Source of the DNA: Prevotella sp. UBA1104
GTDB lineage: Bacteria > Bacteroidota > Bacteroidia > Bacteroidales > Bacteroidaceae
DNA: 53,130 nt
Direction: 5' to 3'
Assembly (NCBI GenBank): GCA_002314055.1
Contig: DCBP01000038.1
Coordinates: forward strand, 1-53,130
The notes under the pieces are model-generated. The model was not told the origin of the DNA and ran no database searches. It worked only from the letters and a program-made list of their open reading frames with translations. Below, one piece after another: positions 28,959 to 38,183 of the stretch (position 1 is its first letter; each line of letters opens with the position of its first letter). Both the position numbers and the translations under genes were made by a program.

Positions 28959-28989
28959 CAAAGATAATGTAATTCTATGATATGGCAAA
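28959..28989 (-). promoter_or_regulatory. Promoter of uxuA-uxuB
   Basis: On the minus strand TTTG (28986-28989), a 19-base spacer, then TATCTTTG (28959-28966). It lies 37 bases before the uxuA start codon and matches the Bacteroidota consensus at both boxes. Confidence 0.8.
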
Positions 28990-29090
28990 GTAAACTTTAT
29001 TTAAAAAAAATTATCATGTAATGAAGTGTGCTATAATCACCCCTTTGAAAAATATCTATATACGCAAAGTGGCTTTTCGAAATTATCCGT

Positions 29091-29138
29091 ATAAAAGAAA
29101 ATGGCAGGAACCAAGCCTATCGGCATGATTTCTACCAT
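29091..29138 (-). terminator. Intrinsic terminator after yebC
   Basis: On the minus strand ATGGTAG (29138-29132) pairs with CTGCCAT (29107-29101), including one G:U pair, around an inner GCC-GATA-GGC hairpin, and is followed by TTTTCTTTTA. It lies 22 bases after the yebC stop codon. Confidence 0.65.
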
Positions 29139-29160
29139 TATTTAAAGAATATGCATAAAT

Positions 29161-29898
29161 TTATTCAGCATCTTCTGCCGGCTTCATGTTTGTGTAAACA
29201 TTCTGCACGTCATCATCATCCTCAAGGATATCAACCATCTTGTCGATAGTCTCGCGTTGCTCTGGAGTTACATCTTTCAAATCTGTTGGGATGCGGGTGA
29301 ACTCGGCACCAGTAATCTCGATACCTTTTCCCTCAAGATGCTTCTGCAAGTCGCTGAAACTCTTCGGATCACCATAGATAGTAACCTCATTAGTTTCCTC
29401 GTCGAAATCATAATCCTCTTCTACTCCATAGTCAATAAACTCCAGGATCAAGTCGTCCATATCGAGATCCTCTGGTTTTTTGAAAGTGAATACGGCTTTC
29501 TGGTCGAAGAGGAAAGACAGAGATCCCTGTGTTCCAAGGTTGCCACCATATTTATTGAATACGGCACGGACATTGGCTACAGTACGTGTAGTATTGTCGG
29601 TTGCTGCATCAACGAAGATAGCCACCCCATGAGGGCCATATCCTTCGTATGTAACCTCTTTAAAATCCTTCTGGTCTTTGCCCATTGCATTTTTGATAGC
29701 ACGCTCAACATTGGCGTTAGGCATATTCTCTCGCTTTGCGGTCTGTATGATAGCCCTCAGGTGTGGGTTATTTTCAGGATCCGGTCCGCCTGCCTTTACT
29801 GCAATAGCAATTTGCTTTCCGATTTTAGTAAACGTACGGGCCATGTGTCCCCATCTTTTAAGTTTTGTCGCTTTGCGATATTCAAATGCTCTTCCCAT
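29161..29898 (-). CDS. yebC: YebC/PmpR family regulatory protein
   Basis: Cytoplasmic protein of 245 aa. The N-terminus (MGRAFEYRK, then HMARTFTKIGKQI) and the segments NVERAIKNAMG and YEGYGPHGVAI are diagnostic of the family. Members have been described as DNA-binding regulators and, more recently, as ribosome-associated factors that help at difficult peptide sequences; which applies here cannot be told. It starts 87 bases after pheT with no visible promoter in between, so it is probably cotranscribed with that translation gene, and it has its own terminator. Confidence 0.93.
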   Translation of the reverse strand: MGRAFEYRKATKLKRWGHMARTFTKIGKQIAIAVKAGGPDPENNPHLRAIIQTAKRENMPNANVERAIKNAMGKDQKDFKEVTYEGYGPHGVAIFVDAATDNTTRTVANVRAVFNKYGGNLGTQGSLSFLFDQKAVFTFKKPEDLDMDDLILEFIDYGVEEDYDFDEETNEVTIYGDPKSFSDLQKHLEGKGIEITGAEFTRIPTDLKDVTPEQRETIDKMVDILEDDDDVQNVYTNMKPAEDAE

Positions 29899-29985
29899 TG
29901 GAATTGTTTTTTATAATTATTTTCTTTATTAGTTTATTTATCTACTTATACTTAATCGTCAATATATCAGCCTTATATATGACAA

Positions 29986-32448
29986 CTATCTAAGCTCAGC
30001 ACCAAGTTGTTTTTTCAGATTGTTGATAAGCTTAGTCATTACTGCCTCAATATGCTTTTCTGTAAGAGTTTTCTCTTCATCCTCCAGGATAAAGTTTACT
30101 GCATAACTCTTTTTACCTTCCGGCAGGTTCTTGCCCTCATATACGTCAAACAGTTCAACGCGTTTCAGCAGTTTCTTCTCAGTTTGATAAGCGATTCTTT
30201 CAACCTCGGCAAATTCGATACCGTTATCGATCAACAATGCGAGGTCGCGGCTTACAGGTGGGAACTTACTTGGCTCTTTGAAAGCAAATTTTGCTTTCTT
30301 CACGGCTTTCATAAGTGCAGTCCAGTTAAGTTCTGCATAATATACCGGAGCCTCTATACCAAATGCCTTCAACTGCTTCTTGCATACGAGACCAAGTTCA
30401 GCGAGAACTTTACCGCCTCGGTTTTCGATAGCCATTGCAGTAGAGAAGATGTCATTGTCGCTTTTCTTGAATACGACGGCTCCAAACGGCAACCCGATAC
30501 GGCGTAAAATATTCAGCACGTCAGCTTTCAGCTCATAGAAAGAAGACTCTTCGTCCGGATGTGCCCAACTTCCGCTAACACGCTTTCCTGTAATCCACAA
30601 TCCAAGATGATATTCTTCAGAATAAGCAGCTTGAGGATTATCGTCTGAATGTTTTTCTTTTGAGAAAGAGTACACATTACCAAACTCAAAGAAATGAAGG
30701 TTTGGATTTTTGCGCTTTATGTTATGCTCCAGACTTTCAAGTCCGCCAAACAAAAGTGTTTCCCTCATTACATTCAAGTCAGAACTCAGCGGGTTCATTA
30801 TTCGTACAAGATTATCTGCGTGATAATGGTTCAAATTATCGTAATAAGCAGATTTGGTAAGTGAATTATTCAGAATCTCGTTAAATCCGCATCCAACGAG
30901 CTGTTCACCAACCAGATTCTCCATCTTGTGTTTCTTATCCTCATCACCCTTTATAACGAGCGAGCTTTTAAGCTGTGTAGGAATTTCCACATTATTATAT
31001 CCGTATACACGCAGAATATCCTCTACGACGTCGCACGGGCGCTGTACATCAACACGATATGCCGGAACCTGAAGTTTCAATCCTTGTTCATCTTCAGCCA
31101 ATACTTTCATATCGAGCCATTGGCAAATACTCTTAATCAAATCATGAGGAATATCCTTTCCTATCAGTCCTGTAGCATAATCATATTTCAGATCAACAAT
31201 AAAGTCCTGCATAGGTTCTGGATAGACATCCTTTATTTCCATAGAAACCTTAGCCCCAGCCAGTTCCTTTGCCATTATTGCAGCCTGCTTCAGAGCATAT
31301 ATAGTACCATTAGGATCAATGCCACGCTCAAAGCGGAACGAAGCATCCGTGCTTAGTCCATGTCTGCGAGCACTCTTCCTTATCCATGTTGGATGGAAGT
31401 AAGCACTTTCAAGAACAACGTTGACAGTTGAGTCATAAGTGCCGCTACCCTTTCCGCCAAACACACCGGCAATACACATAGGTTCATCGGCATTGCATAT
31501 AGCAAGATCCTTATCGCTCAGTTTATGCTCCTCTCCGTCGAGTGTAACAAACGGTGTACCTTCAGGCATAGTCTTCACTACGATTTTATGCCCTTTTACC
31601 ATATCCGCGTCAAAGCAATGTAGCGGTTGTCCATACGCCATCATAATATAGTTTGTGATATCAACGATGTTGTTGATAGGGCGCAGACCAATGACTCTCA
31701 ATTTATCTTGAAGCCATTCAGGACTTTCTTTTACCTCGCATCCCGTGAGACTAACACAAGCATATCTCTTGCATGCCTCGTTGCAAACGATGTCAACATC
31801 TATATTTAGATCGTTGTTGTCAACATTAAACTTGCTGCAGTCCGGGCGATGCAAACTTGTCTCATATCCATTTCTCTTTAGCCATGCATAGAGGTCACGA
31901 GCCACGCCCCAGTGCGAAAGAGCATCAGCACGGTTGGCAGTAATGTCAATCTCTATCAGCCAATCGCTTTCAAGATTGTAATACTCAGCGGCAGGTGTTC
32001 CTACTTTTGCATCCTCTGGGAGAACAATGATACCATCATGACTCGTACCGACTCCAATTTCGTCCTCTGCACAAATCATTCCGTAACTCTCTACACCACG
32101 CAACTTAGATTTCTTTATAACAAATTCCTTGTCGCCATCATAAAGGACACAGCCGAGATCAGCAACAATTACCTTCTGTCCAGCTGCCACATTTGGTGCA
32201 CCACAAACTATCTGTGAGGGTTGTTCCTTACCCAAATCTACTGTTGTAACATGCAGATGGTCGGAATTAGGATGAGCCTCACACGTCAGCACCTTTCCGA
32301 CATAAAGGCCTTTCAGTCCACCCTTTATTGTCTGCACTTCTTCAAGCGCATCGACTTCGAGTCCCTCTGAAGTCAGTGCGTCGCATACTTCTTGTGGAGT
32401 AAGATTAAAATCAACATACTCCTTCAACCATTTATAAGATATATTCAT
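29986..32448 (-). CDS. pheT: Phenylalanine-tRNA ligase beta subunit
   Basis: Beta chain (820 aa) of the heterotetrameric enzyme that charges tRNA-Phe. Domains in order: an N-terminal EMAP-like tRNA-binding domain (GKVLTCEAHPNSDHLHV, from about residue 40), the B3/B4 editing domain, B5, and a C-terminal FDX-ACB anticodon-binding domain (FPPVSRDLALLID onward). Length is normal. pheS, the alpha subunit gene, is not in this window, so the subunits are unlinked here, as in many Bacteroidota. A -7 box lies at 32488. Confidence 0.97.
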   Translation of the reverse strand: MNISYKWLKEYVDFNLTPQEVCDALTSEGLEVDALEEVQTIKGGLKGLYVGKVLTCEAHPNSDHLHVTTVDLGKEQPSQIVCGAPNVAAGQKVIVADLGCVLYDGDKEFVIKKSKLRGVESYGMICAEDEIGVGTSHDGIIVLPEDAKVGTPAAEYYNLESDWLIEIDITANRADALSHWGVARDLYAWLKRNGYETSLHRPDCSKFNVDNNDLNIDVDIVCNEACKRYACVSLTGCEVKESPEWLQDKLRVIGLRPINNIVDITNYIMMAYGQPLHCFDADMVKGHKIVVKTMPEGTPFVTLDGEEHKLSDKDLAICNADEPMCIAGVFGGKGSGTYDSTVNVVLESAYFHPTWIRKSARRHGLSTDASFRFERGIDPNGTIYALKQAAIMAKELAGAKVSMEIKDVYPEPMQDFIVDLKYDYATGLIGKDIPHDLIKSICQWLDMKVLAEDEQGLKLQVPAYRVDVQRPCDVVEDILRVYGYNNVEIPTQLKSSLVIKGDEDKKHKMENLVGEQLVGCGFNEILNNSLTKSAYYDNLNHYHADNLVRIMNPLSSDLNVMRETLLFGGLESLEHNIKRKNPNLHFFEFGNVYSFSKEKHSDDNPQAAYSEEYHLGLWITGKRVSGSWAHPDEESSFYELKADVLNILRRIGLPFGAVVFKKSDNDIFSTAMAIENRGGKVLAELGLVCKKQLKAFGIEAPVYYAELNWTALMKAVKKAKFAFKEPSKFPPVSRDLALLIDNGIEFAEVERIAYQTEKKLLKRVELFDVYEGKNLPEGKKSYAVNFILEDEEKTLTEKHIEAVMTKLINNLKKQLGAELR

Positions 32449-32487
32449 TATAATGTATTTTTACAATTTCAAACATGCATTTGGGCG

Positions 32488-32518
32488 CAAAAGTACGAAA
32501 TTTTGGTCGTTTAAGCAA
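32488..32518 (-). promoter_or_regulatory. Promoter of pheT-yebC
   Basis: TACTTTTG at 32488-32495 (minus strand) is preceded by TTG at 32516-32518 with a 20-base spacer. The -7 box is 40 bases before the pheT start codon. No T-box or leader-peptide attenuator was visible in this short leader. Confidence 0.65.
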
Positions 32519-32595
32519 GAAAAAAATTATGCATTTTTTGTGCATAATGAAAAAAGCGATAAAAAAGGGGATATGTCAAAGAACATATCCCCTTT
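32519..32595 (-). terminator. Tandem terminators after the PpiD-like gene
   Basis: The first hairpin is a perfect 13-bp stem (32564-32576 with 32583-32595, six-base loop) followed on the minus strand by TTTTTT. The second (32526-32533 with 32541-32548) has an 8-bp stem and is followed by TTTTTTTCTT. Both terminate minus-strand transcription 20-90 bases after the stop codon. Confidence 0.92.
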
Positions 32596-32614
32596 ATAAC
32601 TTAATTTCTATAGT

Positions 32615-34756
32615 TTAGAAGAACAGGTATCTGTTGTCCTCCACATTTGCCTTGATATAAAGTTCCTGCATGAAGTTGCCGGCATACTGCATAGCCTTCT
32701 GCGACAGACGCTGCTCATATTCCTTGTCATTGAACTTGCCTGGACGCATTGTCTTGCTCAGAACCTGGAACAGGTATACACCGCCCTGTCCTTTCACTGC
32801 ATGACTTGAGAACTTGCCTTTTGCTGTAGCAGCTACAGCACCGCTAAGTGCCGGTTCGCTTGTACCTGCAACAGAAACGAATGCCGGTGAAGCGAAAGTA
32901 ATCTGATTCAAAGCTGAAACCTTAGCGCCTTTAGCCTTAGCGGCAGCAATGCTGTTCACTCCGTTGAGTTTGGCCATTATCTTCTCAGCCTTCTTGTCTT
33001 TCAACACTTCCTGCTTGATGTACTCCTTAACCTGATCATCATCCAAAGAGCGATAACCCTTTTCGTGTGTTTTTGTAAGAGCAATTACAAGCAGGTGATC
33101 ATTGTCGCCACACTCATAAAGAGGAGAAATTGAATTGTCTTTAGCATCAAAGAGCCATTTCATTGCCTCACGGGTTCCATGGATACCAGCAACATAATGT
33201 TCGCTTGTGCGTACATCTTTACGCTCCTGAACCTTAAATCCATATTTGGCAGCATTCTTCTCAATACCCTGAAGCGACTGGTTCTCGCTTACGAACTGGC
33301 TAAACTTGTTGTATGCCGTGTTATAAGTATTCTTAGAGAATTTTATCTCCTTCTTTATAACAGCTGCAACATACTTAGGTTGCATAGCCTTGCGGTCAGT
33401 AACCTGCAGAATAACGTTGCCTTGCTGGATTTCCAGATTCTTCAATGCATTTACGCCAAGAGTATTAATAGTATTGATATACTCTTTTGTATCTGCATCC
33501 ATGGAAGGAGCCTGCTGATACTGCTGTGATGTAATCCACTGCTTCTCGCCAGTCTGATTGTATTTCTTTGCGATAGTCTCGAAATCAGCGCCACCTTCAA
33601 GTGCCTTATAGATACTGTCAGCTGTAGCATGAGCTGCTTCTGGAGTAGCTCCAGCTACCTGAATTGCACGGAACTGTACTGAATCAGGAAGTTCCTGACG
33701 TGAGATAAGACGAATGATATTCAAGGTGTTGTCTTGAGTATTCTCGAATACGCCTGTTGTTGAACCTACAGCAACAGAATCAAGACGTGCTGCGATATCC
33801 TGTGGAAAAGCTGCCTTTGTCTGAGGAATGCCAAGGTAATTAACCAGTGAAGCAGTCTTGTGCATCAGTTGTGTCGGATCAGTAGCAGAAGCCAGCTCCT
33901 TGTCGTAAGCTGCGAACTCCTTCTTCAGATTTGCCTTATCTGATGCAGAAGCCATAACCTGGAAGTCAACATATTTAATGTCGCGTGTTTCCTCATACTG
34001 CTTGAAGCGAGGTTTAAGCTCCTCGTATTTAGCCTTGAGATCTTCGTCAGTAACCTTCACGTCCTTGTCGTTGATATCAGAATAAGGGAATGCTGCGAGT
34101 TGGATATTGCTCTCCTCGTTCTCGTCCTTGTATGCCATCTTTGCAGATACAGGGTTTGAGATAAAGCATCCGGCAAAAAGAGTCTGATACTTCTGAGCAA
34201 GAATCTGCTGGCGAAGTGACTTCTCAACAAATGTCCAGAAACTGTAGATGCTCTGATATTGCTCAGCCATCTGAGGATTAGATGTAGATGCGGTCTTATA
34301 CTCATTCAAGAATTTCTTAAGCATATTTGCATCAAATCTTCCTGTCTGCTGATTAACGAAAGGAGTCTGTAGAAGCATAGGGTTAGTACCCTCTACCAAT
34401 ACGTTCTGCAGTTCTTTGTCGGTAACTTTCAGTCCGAGTTTCTCTGCTTCATTTTGAATCAGTCGATTCTGTACGTATGTGTTCCATACCACGTCTTTGA
34501 GCTGGTTAAGCTCATCATCGCTGAGATTCTCTCGTCCCTGAGTAATTTTAATTACATTTGTGTACTCATCAACAAGCTTTTGATATTCCTGCATGTTGAT
34601 TTTTTCGCCAAGCACCTCACCTATCTGCTGTCGACTCTCGTTTTTCGCTGAGTCGCATGAGCGAAAGGCTTCTTCGGCGATAAAGGCGAACAGCGCAAGT
34701 CCGATTACTCCAACGAGTATCGCGCCGTGACTTCTAATTTTGCCTAATGCTGCCAT
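32615..34756 (-). CDS. SurA/PpiD-like periplasmic peptidyl-prolyl isomerase
   Basis: Membrane-anchored chaperone/foldase of 713 aa. A single transmembrane helix near residues 12-30 is followed by a SurA-type N-terminal region (VLGEKINMQEYQKLVDEY, VWNTYVQNRLIQNEAEKLGLKV) and a central parvulin-type rotamase region (about residues 345-440). This is the PpiD architecture: it helps outer-membrane and periplasmic proteins fold after Sec export. The isomerase domain looks divergent, so chaperone rather than isomerase activity may dominate. It follows the CNNM-domain gene by 210 bases with its own -7 box at 34860, and ends in tandem terminators. Confidence 0.88.
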   Translation of the reverse strand: MAALGKIRSHGAILVGVIGLALFAFIAEEAFRSCDSAKNESRQQIGEVLGEKINMQEYQKLVDEYTNVIKITQGRENLSDDELNQLKDVVWNTYVQNRLIQNEAEKLGLKVTDKELQNVLVEGTNPMLLQTPFVNQQTGRFDANMLKKFLNEYKTASTSNPQMAEQYQSIYSFWTFVEKSLRQQILAQKYQTLFAGCFISNPVSAKMAYKDENEESNIQLAAFPYSDINDKDVKVTDEDLKAKYEELKPRFKQYEETRDIKYVDFQVMASASDKANLKKEFAAYDKELASATDPTQLMHKTASLVNYLGIPQTKAAFPQDIAARLDSVAVGSTTGVFENTQDNTLNIIRLISRQELPDSVQFRAIQVAGATPEAAHATADSIYKALEGGADFETIAKKYNQTGEKQWITSQQYQQAPSMDADTKEYINTINTLGVNALKNLEIQQGNVILQVTDRKAMQPKYVAAVIKKEIKFSKNTYNTAYNKFSQFVSENQSLQGIEKNAAKYGFKVQERKDVRTSEHYVAGIHGTREAMKWLFDAKDNSISPLYECGDNDHLLVIALTKTHEKGYRSLDDDQVKEYIKQEVLKDKKAEKIMAKLNGVNSIAAAKAKGAKVSALNQITFASPAFVSVAGTSEPALSGAVAATAKGKFSSHAVKGQGGVYLFQVLSKTMRPGKFNDKEYEQRLSQKAMQYAGNFMQELYIKANVEDNRYLFF

Positions 34757-34859
34757 TAATGTTTTATTTAATTATTATTTATTGTTTTCTGTTTTGTTTT
34801 AACTTTATTATAGTTGCGGCTTTTTTAGCCACAAAAGCTTCTTTGCCCACTTTAGCGCA

Positions 34860-34867
34860 CAAAATTA
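34860..34867 (-). promoter_or_regulatory. -7 promoter element of the PpiD-like gene
   Basis: TAATTTTG on the minus strand, 103 bases before the start codon. The leader also contains GGCT-TTTTT-AGCC, a small hairpin at 34818-34830. A canonical -33 box at the usual spacing is not clear. Confidence 0.45.
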
Positions 34868-34966
34868 CAAAAAAGATAACAAACAACGGCTATTTTTATG
34901 ATAAAATCCGCTTATCAAGCATGAAAATGGGATTTTTACGTTGCTTTTTCTGTTTGTTTCTCAGTA

Positions 34967-36235
34967 TTAGTCCAATACTTTCAGTCTTACGAGTTCGATT
35001 TTTGTAACTGTGTTTTTTACTATCTTAAATTCGAATTTACCGATTTTCACCACCTCATTTAGCTTCGGGAAGTTTTCATATTCATGCAGGATAAGTCCAC
35101 CTACAGTCATATAATCCTCGCTTTCGGGCAGATCTAAGCCGAACATATCATTTACTTTGTTTATTTCAAGTCTTGCCGACAGGAGATAAGTTCCGTCTGA
35201 AGATTTTACCGCCGTATAGTTGGAATTATCGTGTTCATCTTCGATATCGCCGAATATTTCTTCTACAATATCTTCAAGACTGATTATACCGCTGGTGCCT
35301 CCAAATTCGTCTACCACTACGCCGAGACTTTTCTTTTGCTGCATCAGCTGTCGCATAAGAGTGTTTGCCGGCATCGTTTCCGGTACGAAAGGCATGGTCC
35401 GGATATGTTTGTGCCAGTCTTCCGGGTTACGGAAAAGTTCCAGAGAGTGGATATAACCTATTATATGGTCGATGTCGCCCCGATATACGAGCACCTTTGA
35501 CTTTCCGCTCTCAATAAAAACATTTTTCAGTTCGGCAATGGAGCATGATTCCTCAACGGCACAGATTTCCGTACGTGGAATCATACAGTCGCGGACTTTC
35601 GTTGCAGAGAAGTCCAAAGCATTCTGGAAGATTTTCACCTCATCGTCAATTTCCGTATTTTTAGGAGCGTTGTCGATACTGCTCTGCACGAGATAGTCGA
35701 GATCGACTTTTGAGAATACATCTCCCCCCTTGTCGTTGTCAACCTTTGTCCCTATCAGTCTCAGCAACATTTTTGAAAGAAGAGTCGAGAACCTTGATAT
35801 TGGGAACAATATAATATAAAACAAGTATGCCGGAAAGACAAAGATGGAGAAGAATTTATTTGGACTACTCTTAAACAACGTCTTCGGCAGGAATTCTCCG
35901 GTAAACAATACAATAACCGTTGAAAGAATCGTATCAAGCGAAACCGTCAATGCCGGGTCAAAGCCCTTGAATATAGTATTGTCGAAAAGTTTTGCGATAA
36001 AGATACCGTAGATTACGAGTACGACATTGTTTCCCACGAGCATTGTGCTCACGAAATCGTTAGGATGTTTATAGAAAAACGACTGTAGCTTATGCGACAG
36101 TCCGTTGTTTTCCTTGTCCATCTCTGCAAGCATCCTGTTCGAGGAGACAAAAGCGATCTCCATTCCGGAAAAGAATGCAGAAAGAATCAATGTAACTACA
36201 ATTCCCAAGATAAGGGATAAGTCCACCTGTTCCAT
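34967..36235 (-). CDS. CNNM/CorC-HlyC family membrane protein (hemolysin-like, possibly GldE-type)
   Basis: Inner-membrane protein of 422 aa. The N-terminal CNNM (DUF21) domain has about four hydrophobic segments (FFSGMEIAFVSSNR, MLVGNNVVLVIYGI, STVIVLFTGEFLPKTLF). A CBS-domain pair follows (about residues 205-330, including LGVVVDEFGGTSGIISLEDI), then a C-terminal CorC_HlyC transporter-associated domain. Relatives export Mg2+ or act in metal homeostasis; the hemolysin label is historical. The related GldE works in gliding motility in Flavobacteria. The gene starts 2 bases after lptC and belongs to the coaX-OMP-lptC operon. Confidence 0.9.
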   Translation of the reverse strand: MEQVDLSLILGIVVTLILSAFFSGMEIAFVSSNRMLAEMDKENNGLSHKLQSFFYKHPNDFVSTMLVGNNVVLVIYGIFIAKLFDNTIFKGFDPALTVSLDTILSTVIVLFTGEFLPKTLFKSSPNKFFSIFVFPAYLFYIILFPISRFSTLLSKMLLRLIGTKVDNDKGGDVFSKVDLDYLVQSSIDNAPKNTEIDDEVKIFQNALDFSATKVRDCMIPRTEICAVEESCSIAELKNVFIESGKSKVLVYRGDIDHIIGYIHSLELFRNPEDWHKHIRTMPFVPETMPANTLMRQLMQQKKSLGVVVDEFGGTSGIISLEDIVEEIFGDIEDEHDNSNYTAVKSSDGTYLLSARLEINKVNDMFGLDLPESEDYMTVGGLILHEYENFPKLNEVVKIGKFEFKIVKNTVTKIELVRLKVLD

Positions 36236-36237
36236 AA

Positions 36238-36879
36238 TTATTGTTTGCTTGTTCTTGCCGACGGCACCGCCGGCATACGGATTTTCTGTTTCGCTGTATC
36301 GGGAGCAGATATTATCGAGTCGCCTGAGCTACTGATCATATCGCCCTTCACGAACGAGCCTTTAGTATTGCTTACCATATAATGCGTCATTCGCTCATCG
36401 CTGCGGAAATATGCACCTTGAAGTTCGCGGTCGGGAGTTATCAGTCTTGAGAATCTGTTGCTATACAGTTCGTGAGACATCTGGTCCCAATACAGCTCCT
36501 CGCTTGCAAAGCGCAGTCCGTCGAGAGTTCTCACCCTTACTCTTCCTCTCAGCTCCCACAATTTCTTCTGGTCGAAGAAATATGCCGTATCACATTGTAT
36601 ATATGCCTGAACATGGAATTTCTCGTCGAATTGCTCAAGGAAGACCCCCCGGTCGAAAATCCATCTCGAAGGGTTCTTCACTTGATTAACCTCCCATTTC
36701 TCTGTTACAATGCGGTATTTCATCACCCCAGAGTCTGATATGAGCGTATTCACGCCATACGAGGTCATCATAGAAACCGAGTCTCGCGGGTTGATGGCAG
36801 GTGCAGTGTGTTCTTTCTCCTGAGTGCAAGAGAGAAGAGACGCAAAGGCTACAGATATTGATATTAAGGGATACTTCAT
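36238..36879 (-). CDS. lptC: LptC-like LPS export lipoprotein
   Basis: Protein of 213 aa with a lipoprotein signal peptide (LLSC lipobox, Cys about residue 18). The LptC/OstA-like beta-jellyroll region (AYIQCDTAYFFDQKKLWELRGRVRV, then LYSNRFSRLITPDRE) fits the periplasmic subunit that hands lipopolysaccharide from the LptBFG transporter to LptA. The ATG overlaps the stop of the upstream barrel gene as TAATG, indicating translational coupling; a longer reading from 36906 is rejected for that reason. Many LptC proteins keep a transmembrane anchor instead of a lipid; the lipobox form is common in Bacteroidota. Confidence 0.85.
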   Translation of the reverse strand: MKYPLISISVAFASLLSCTQEKEHTAPAINPRDSVSMMTSYGVNTLISDSGVMKYRIVTEKWEVNQVKNPSRWIFDRGVFLEQFDEKFHVQAYIQCDTAYFFDQKKLWELRGRVRVRTLDGLRFASEELYWDQMSHELYSNRFSRLITPDRELQGAYFRSDERMTHYMVSNTKGSFVKGDMISSSGDSIISAPDTAKQKIRMPAVPSARTSKQ

Positions 36880-38183
36880 TATTCCACTTTCCACTTCATG
36901 AACCAACGCTCGTTGAAAGTCAGTCCGATATTGATACGGAATGTATTTTCAGTTATGAAATTCTTTGCAGAACTTCTCACCCACTGTCCTGAAATATTCA
37001 GTATAGAGCGGTTGTTGTAGCTATTTATGATAGGAATTCCGAAACCTACACTTGCGCTCAGTTCACTCGGTCCGTCCTGTCCGTTAATTTTATAATAAGG
37101 AGTGGCATACGATACTCCAGCACGGATACGCAAGCGTTTAAGGAAGCTACGGCTCAGTTCGTCGCCGCAATACTCTCCTCCTGCAGTCACCTTGTGTCTG
37201 TCCATATAATATTGGTCGCTGAGTGCGTATGTAGGAGTAGTGCCGTTTGTTTCGCTATAAACAGGATATTTTACGCTGCCCCATTTCTGGAAGTTATAGT
37301 CGACACCGAGTTTCAGTTTATCATTGTGGTTCCACATGATACCTCCTGAAATGGAAGTAGGAATCTCCAGTCCGTTCTTCACGGAATATGCCACAGTATC
37401 CGCCAAAGCCGTTGCCGGATTAGTTGCTATAACCTTACATTCCGGTGTTGCTCCGAGTTTGTGTCCGATAGAATATGTTGCTCCTAAAGTAATATCATCA
37501 TGTTTGCCAGCCTTAAACTGGTACTGTGCACCGAAATCGATCTTGTAATTTGTCACATTGGCAGTATAGATCTTTGTTATCGTCTTAACATAAGAATCGC
37601 TGTATGCATTTGTAACGCTCTTCGTATAATCTCCCCAGAGATACCCGAAGTTTGCACCAACAGAGAGTCCATTCAGTATCTGCCAACCGGCACCGAGATA
37701 GACTTGATGCAGTCCACCTTCTCCATAGAACGTGTTTGAGTATATATTTGTAGCATCGCCGGATATCTTTCCCGTGTTGCTATAGCTGTATCCTATATTA
37801 GTATAAGGTAGTATACCGAAGCTGACGCCCAAATTCTTGCAAGCCCTGAAAGAAGCCACCGCATATTCGAAGTCAGCATTCTTTGCATTCTTTTTCGTTC
37901 CGTTCTCCTTAAAGTTTGTCAACTGTCCGGAGAAGCCCACATCAAAGATAAAAGTAAGAGAATCCACGGCTGAGTATGATGCCGGGTTAAGGAAGTTAAC
38001 CTGATTGTGTTCTCTGAATCCGAGTCCCAGTCCGTTCATTCCTCTGTTAAATCCCGCAGTCTGGTCGCTCATTACTCCCAGTCCATACTGGCTATAAGGT
38101 GAGTTTGTGCCGCTTTGCGCCATTGCGCCCATACATAGCGCCATCGTCGAGAAAGCGCAAATCGCTCTTTTATTTATGTTCAT
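36879..38183 (-). CDS. Putative outer-membrane beta-barrel protein (FadL-like appearance)
   Basis: Exported protein of 434 aa (signal peptide ending AMAQ at about residue 22). The NSPYSQYGLGVMSDQ start, an NFLNPASYSAVDSLTF segment resembling the NPA motif of FadL/OmpP1-type proteins, and repeated aromatic strands to the C-terminus support an outer-membrane barrel. The cargo or function is unknown. It overlaps coaX by 14 bases upstream and lptC by one base downstream, an unusually tight link between a barrel, a CoA enzyme and an LPS export subunit. Confidence 0.8.
   Translation of the reverse strand: MNINKRAICAFSTMALCMGAMAQSGTNSPYSQYGLGVMSDQTAGFNRGMNGLGLGFREHNQVNFLNPASYSAVDSLTFIFDVGFSGQLTNFKENGTKKNAKNADFEYAVASFRACKNLGVSFGILPYTNIGYSYSNTGKISGDATNIYSNTFYGEGGLHQVYLGAGWQILNGLSVGANFGYLWGDYTKSVTNAYSDSYVKTITKIYTANVTNYKIDFGAQYQFKAGKHDDITLGATYSIGHKLGATPECKVIATNPATALADTVAYSVKNGLEIPTSISGGIMWNHNDKLKLGVDYNFQKWGSVKYPVYSETNGTTPTYALSDQYYMDRHKVTAGGEYCGDELSRSFLKRLRIRAGVSYATPYYKINGQDGPSELSASVGFGIPIINSYNNRSILNISGQWVRSSAKNFITENTFRINIGLTFNERWFMKWKVE

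Noticed and set aside
28990..29090. Small RNA or gene between uxuA promoter and yebC terminator
   Set aside because: No open frame, promoter or convincing hairpin was found in this stretch.
32449..32487. T-box or attenuator leader of pheT
   Set aside because: The leader is only about 35 bases, with no Phe-rich leader peptide or T-box sequence; the nearby hairpins belong to the terminators of the gene upstream.
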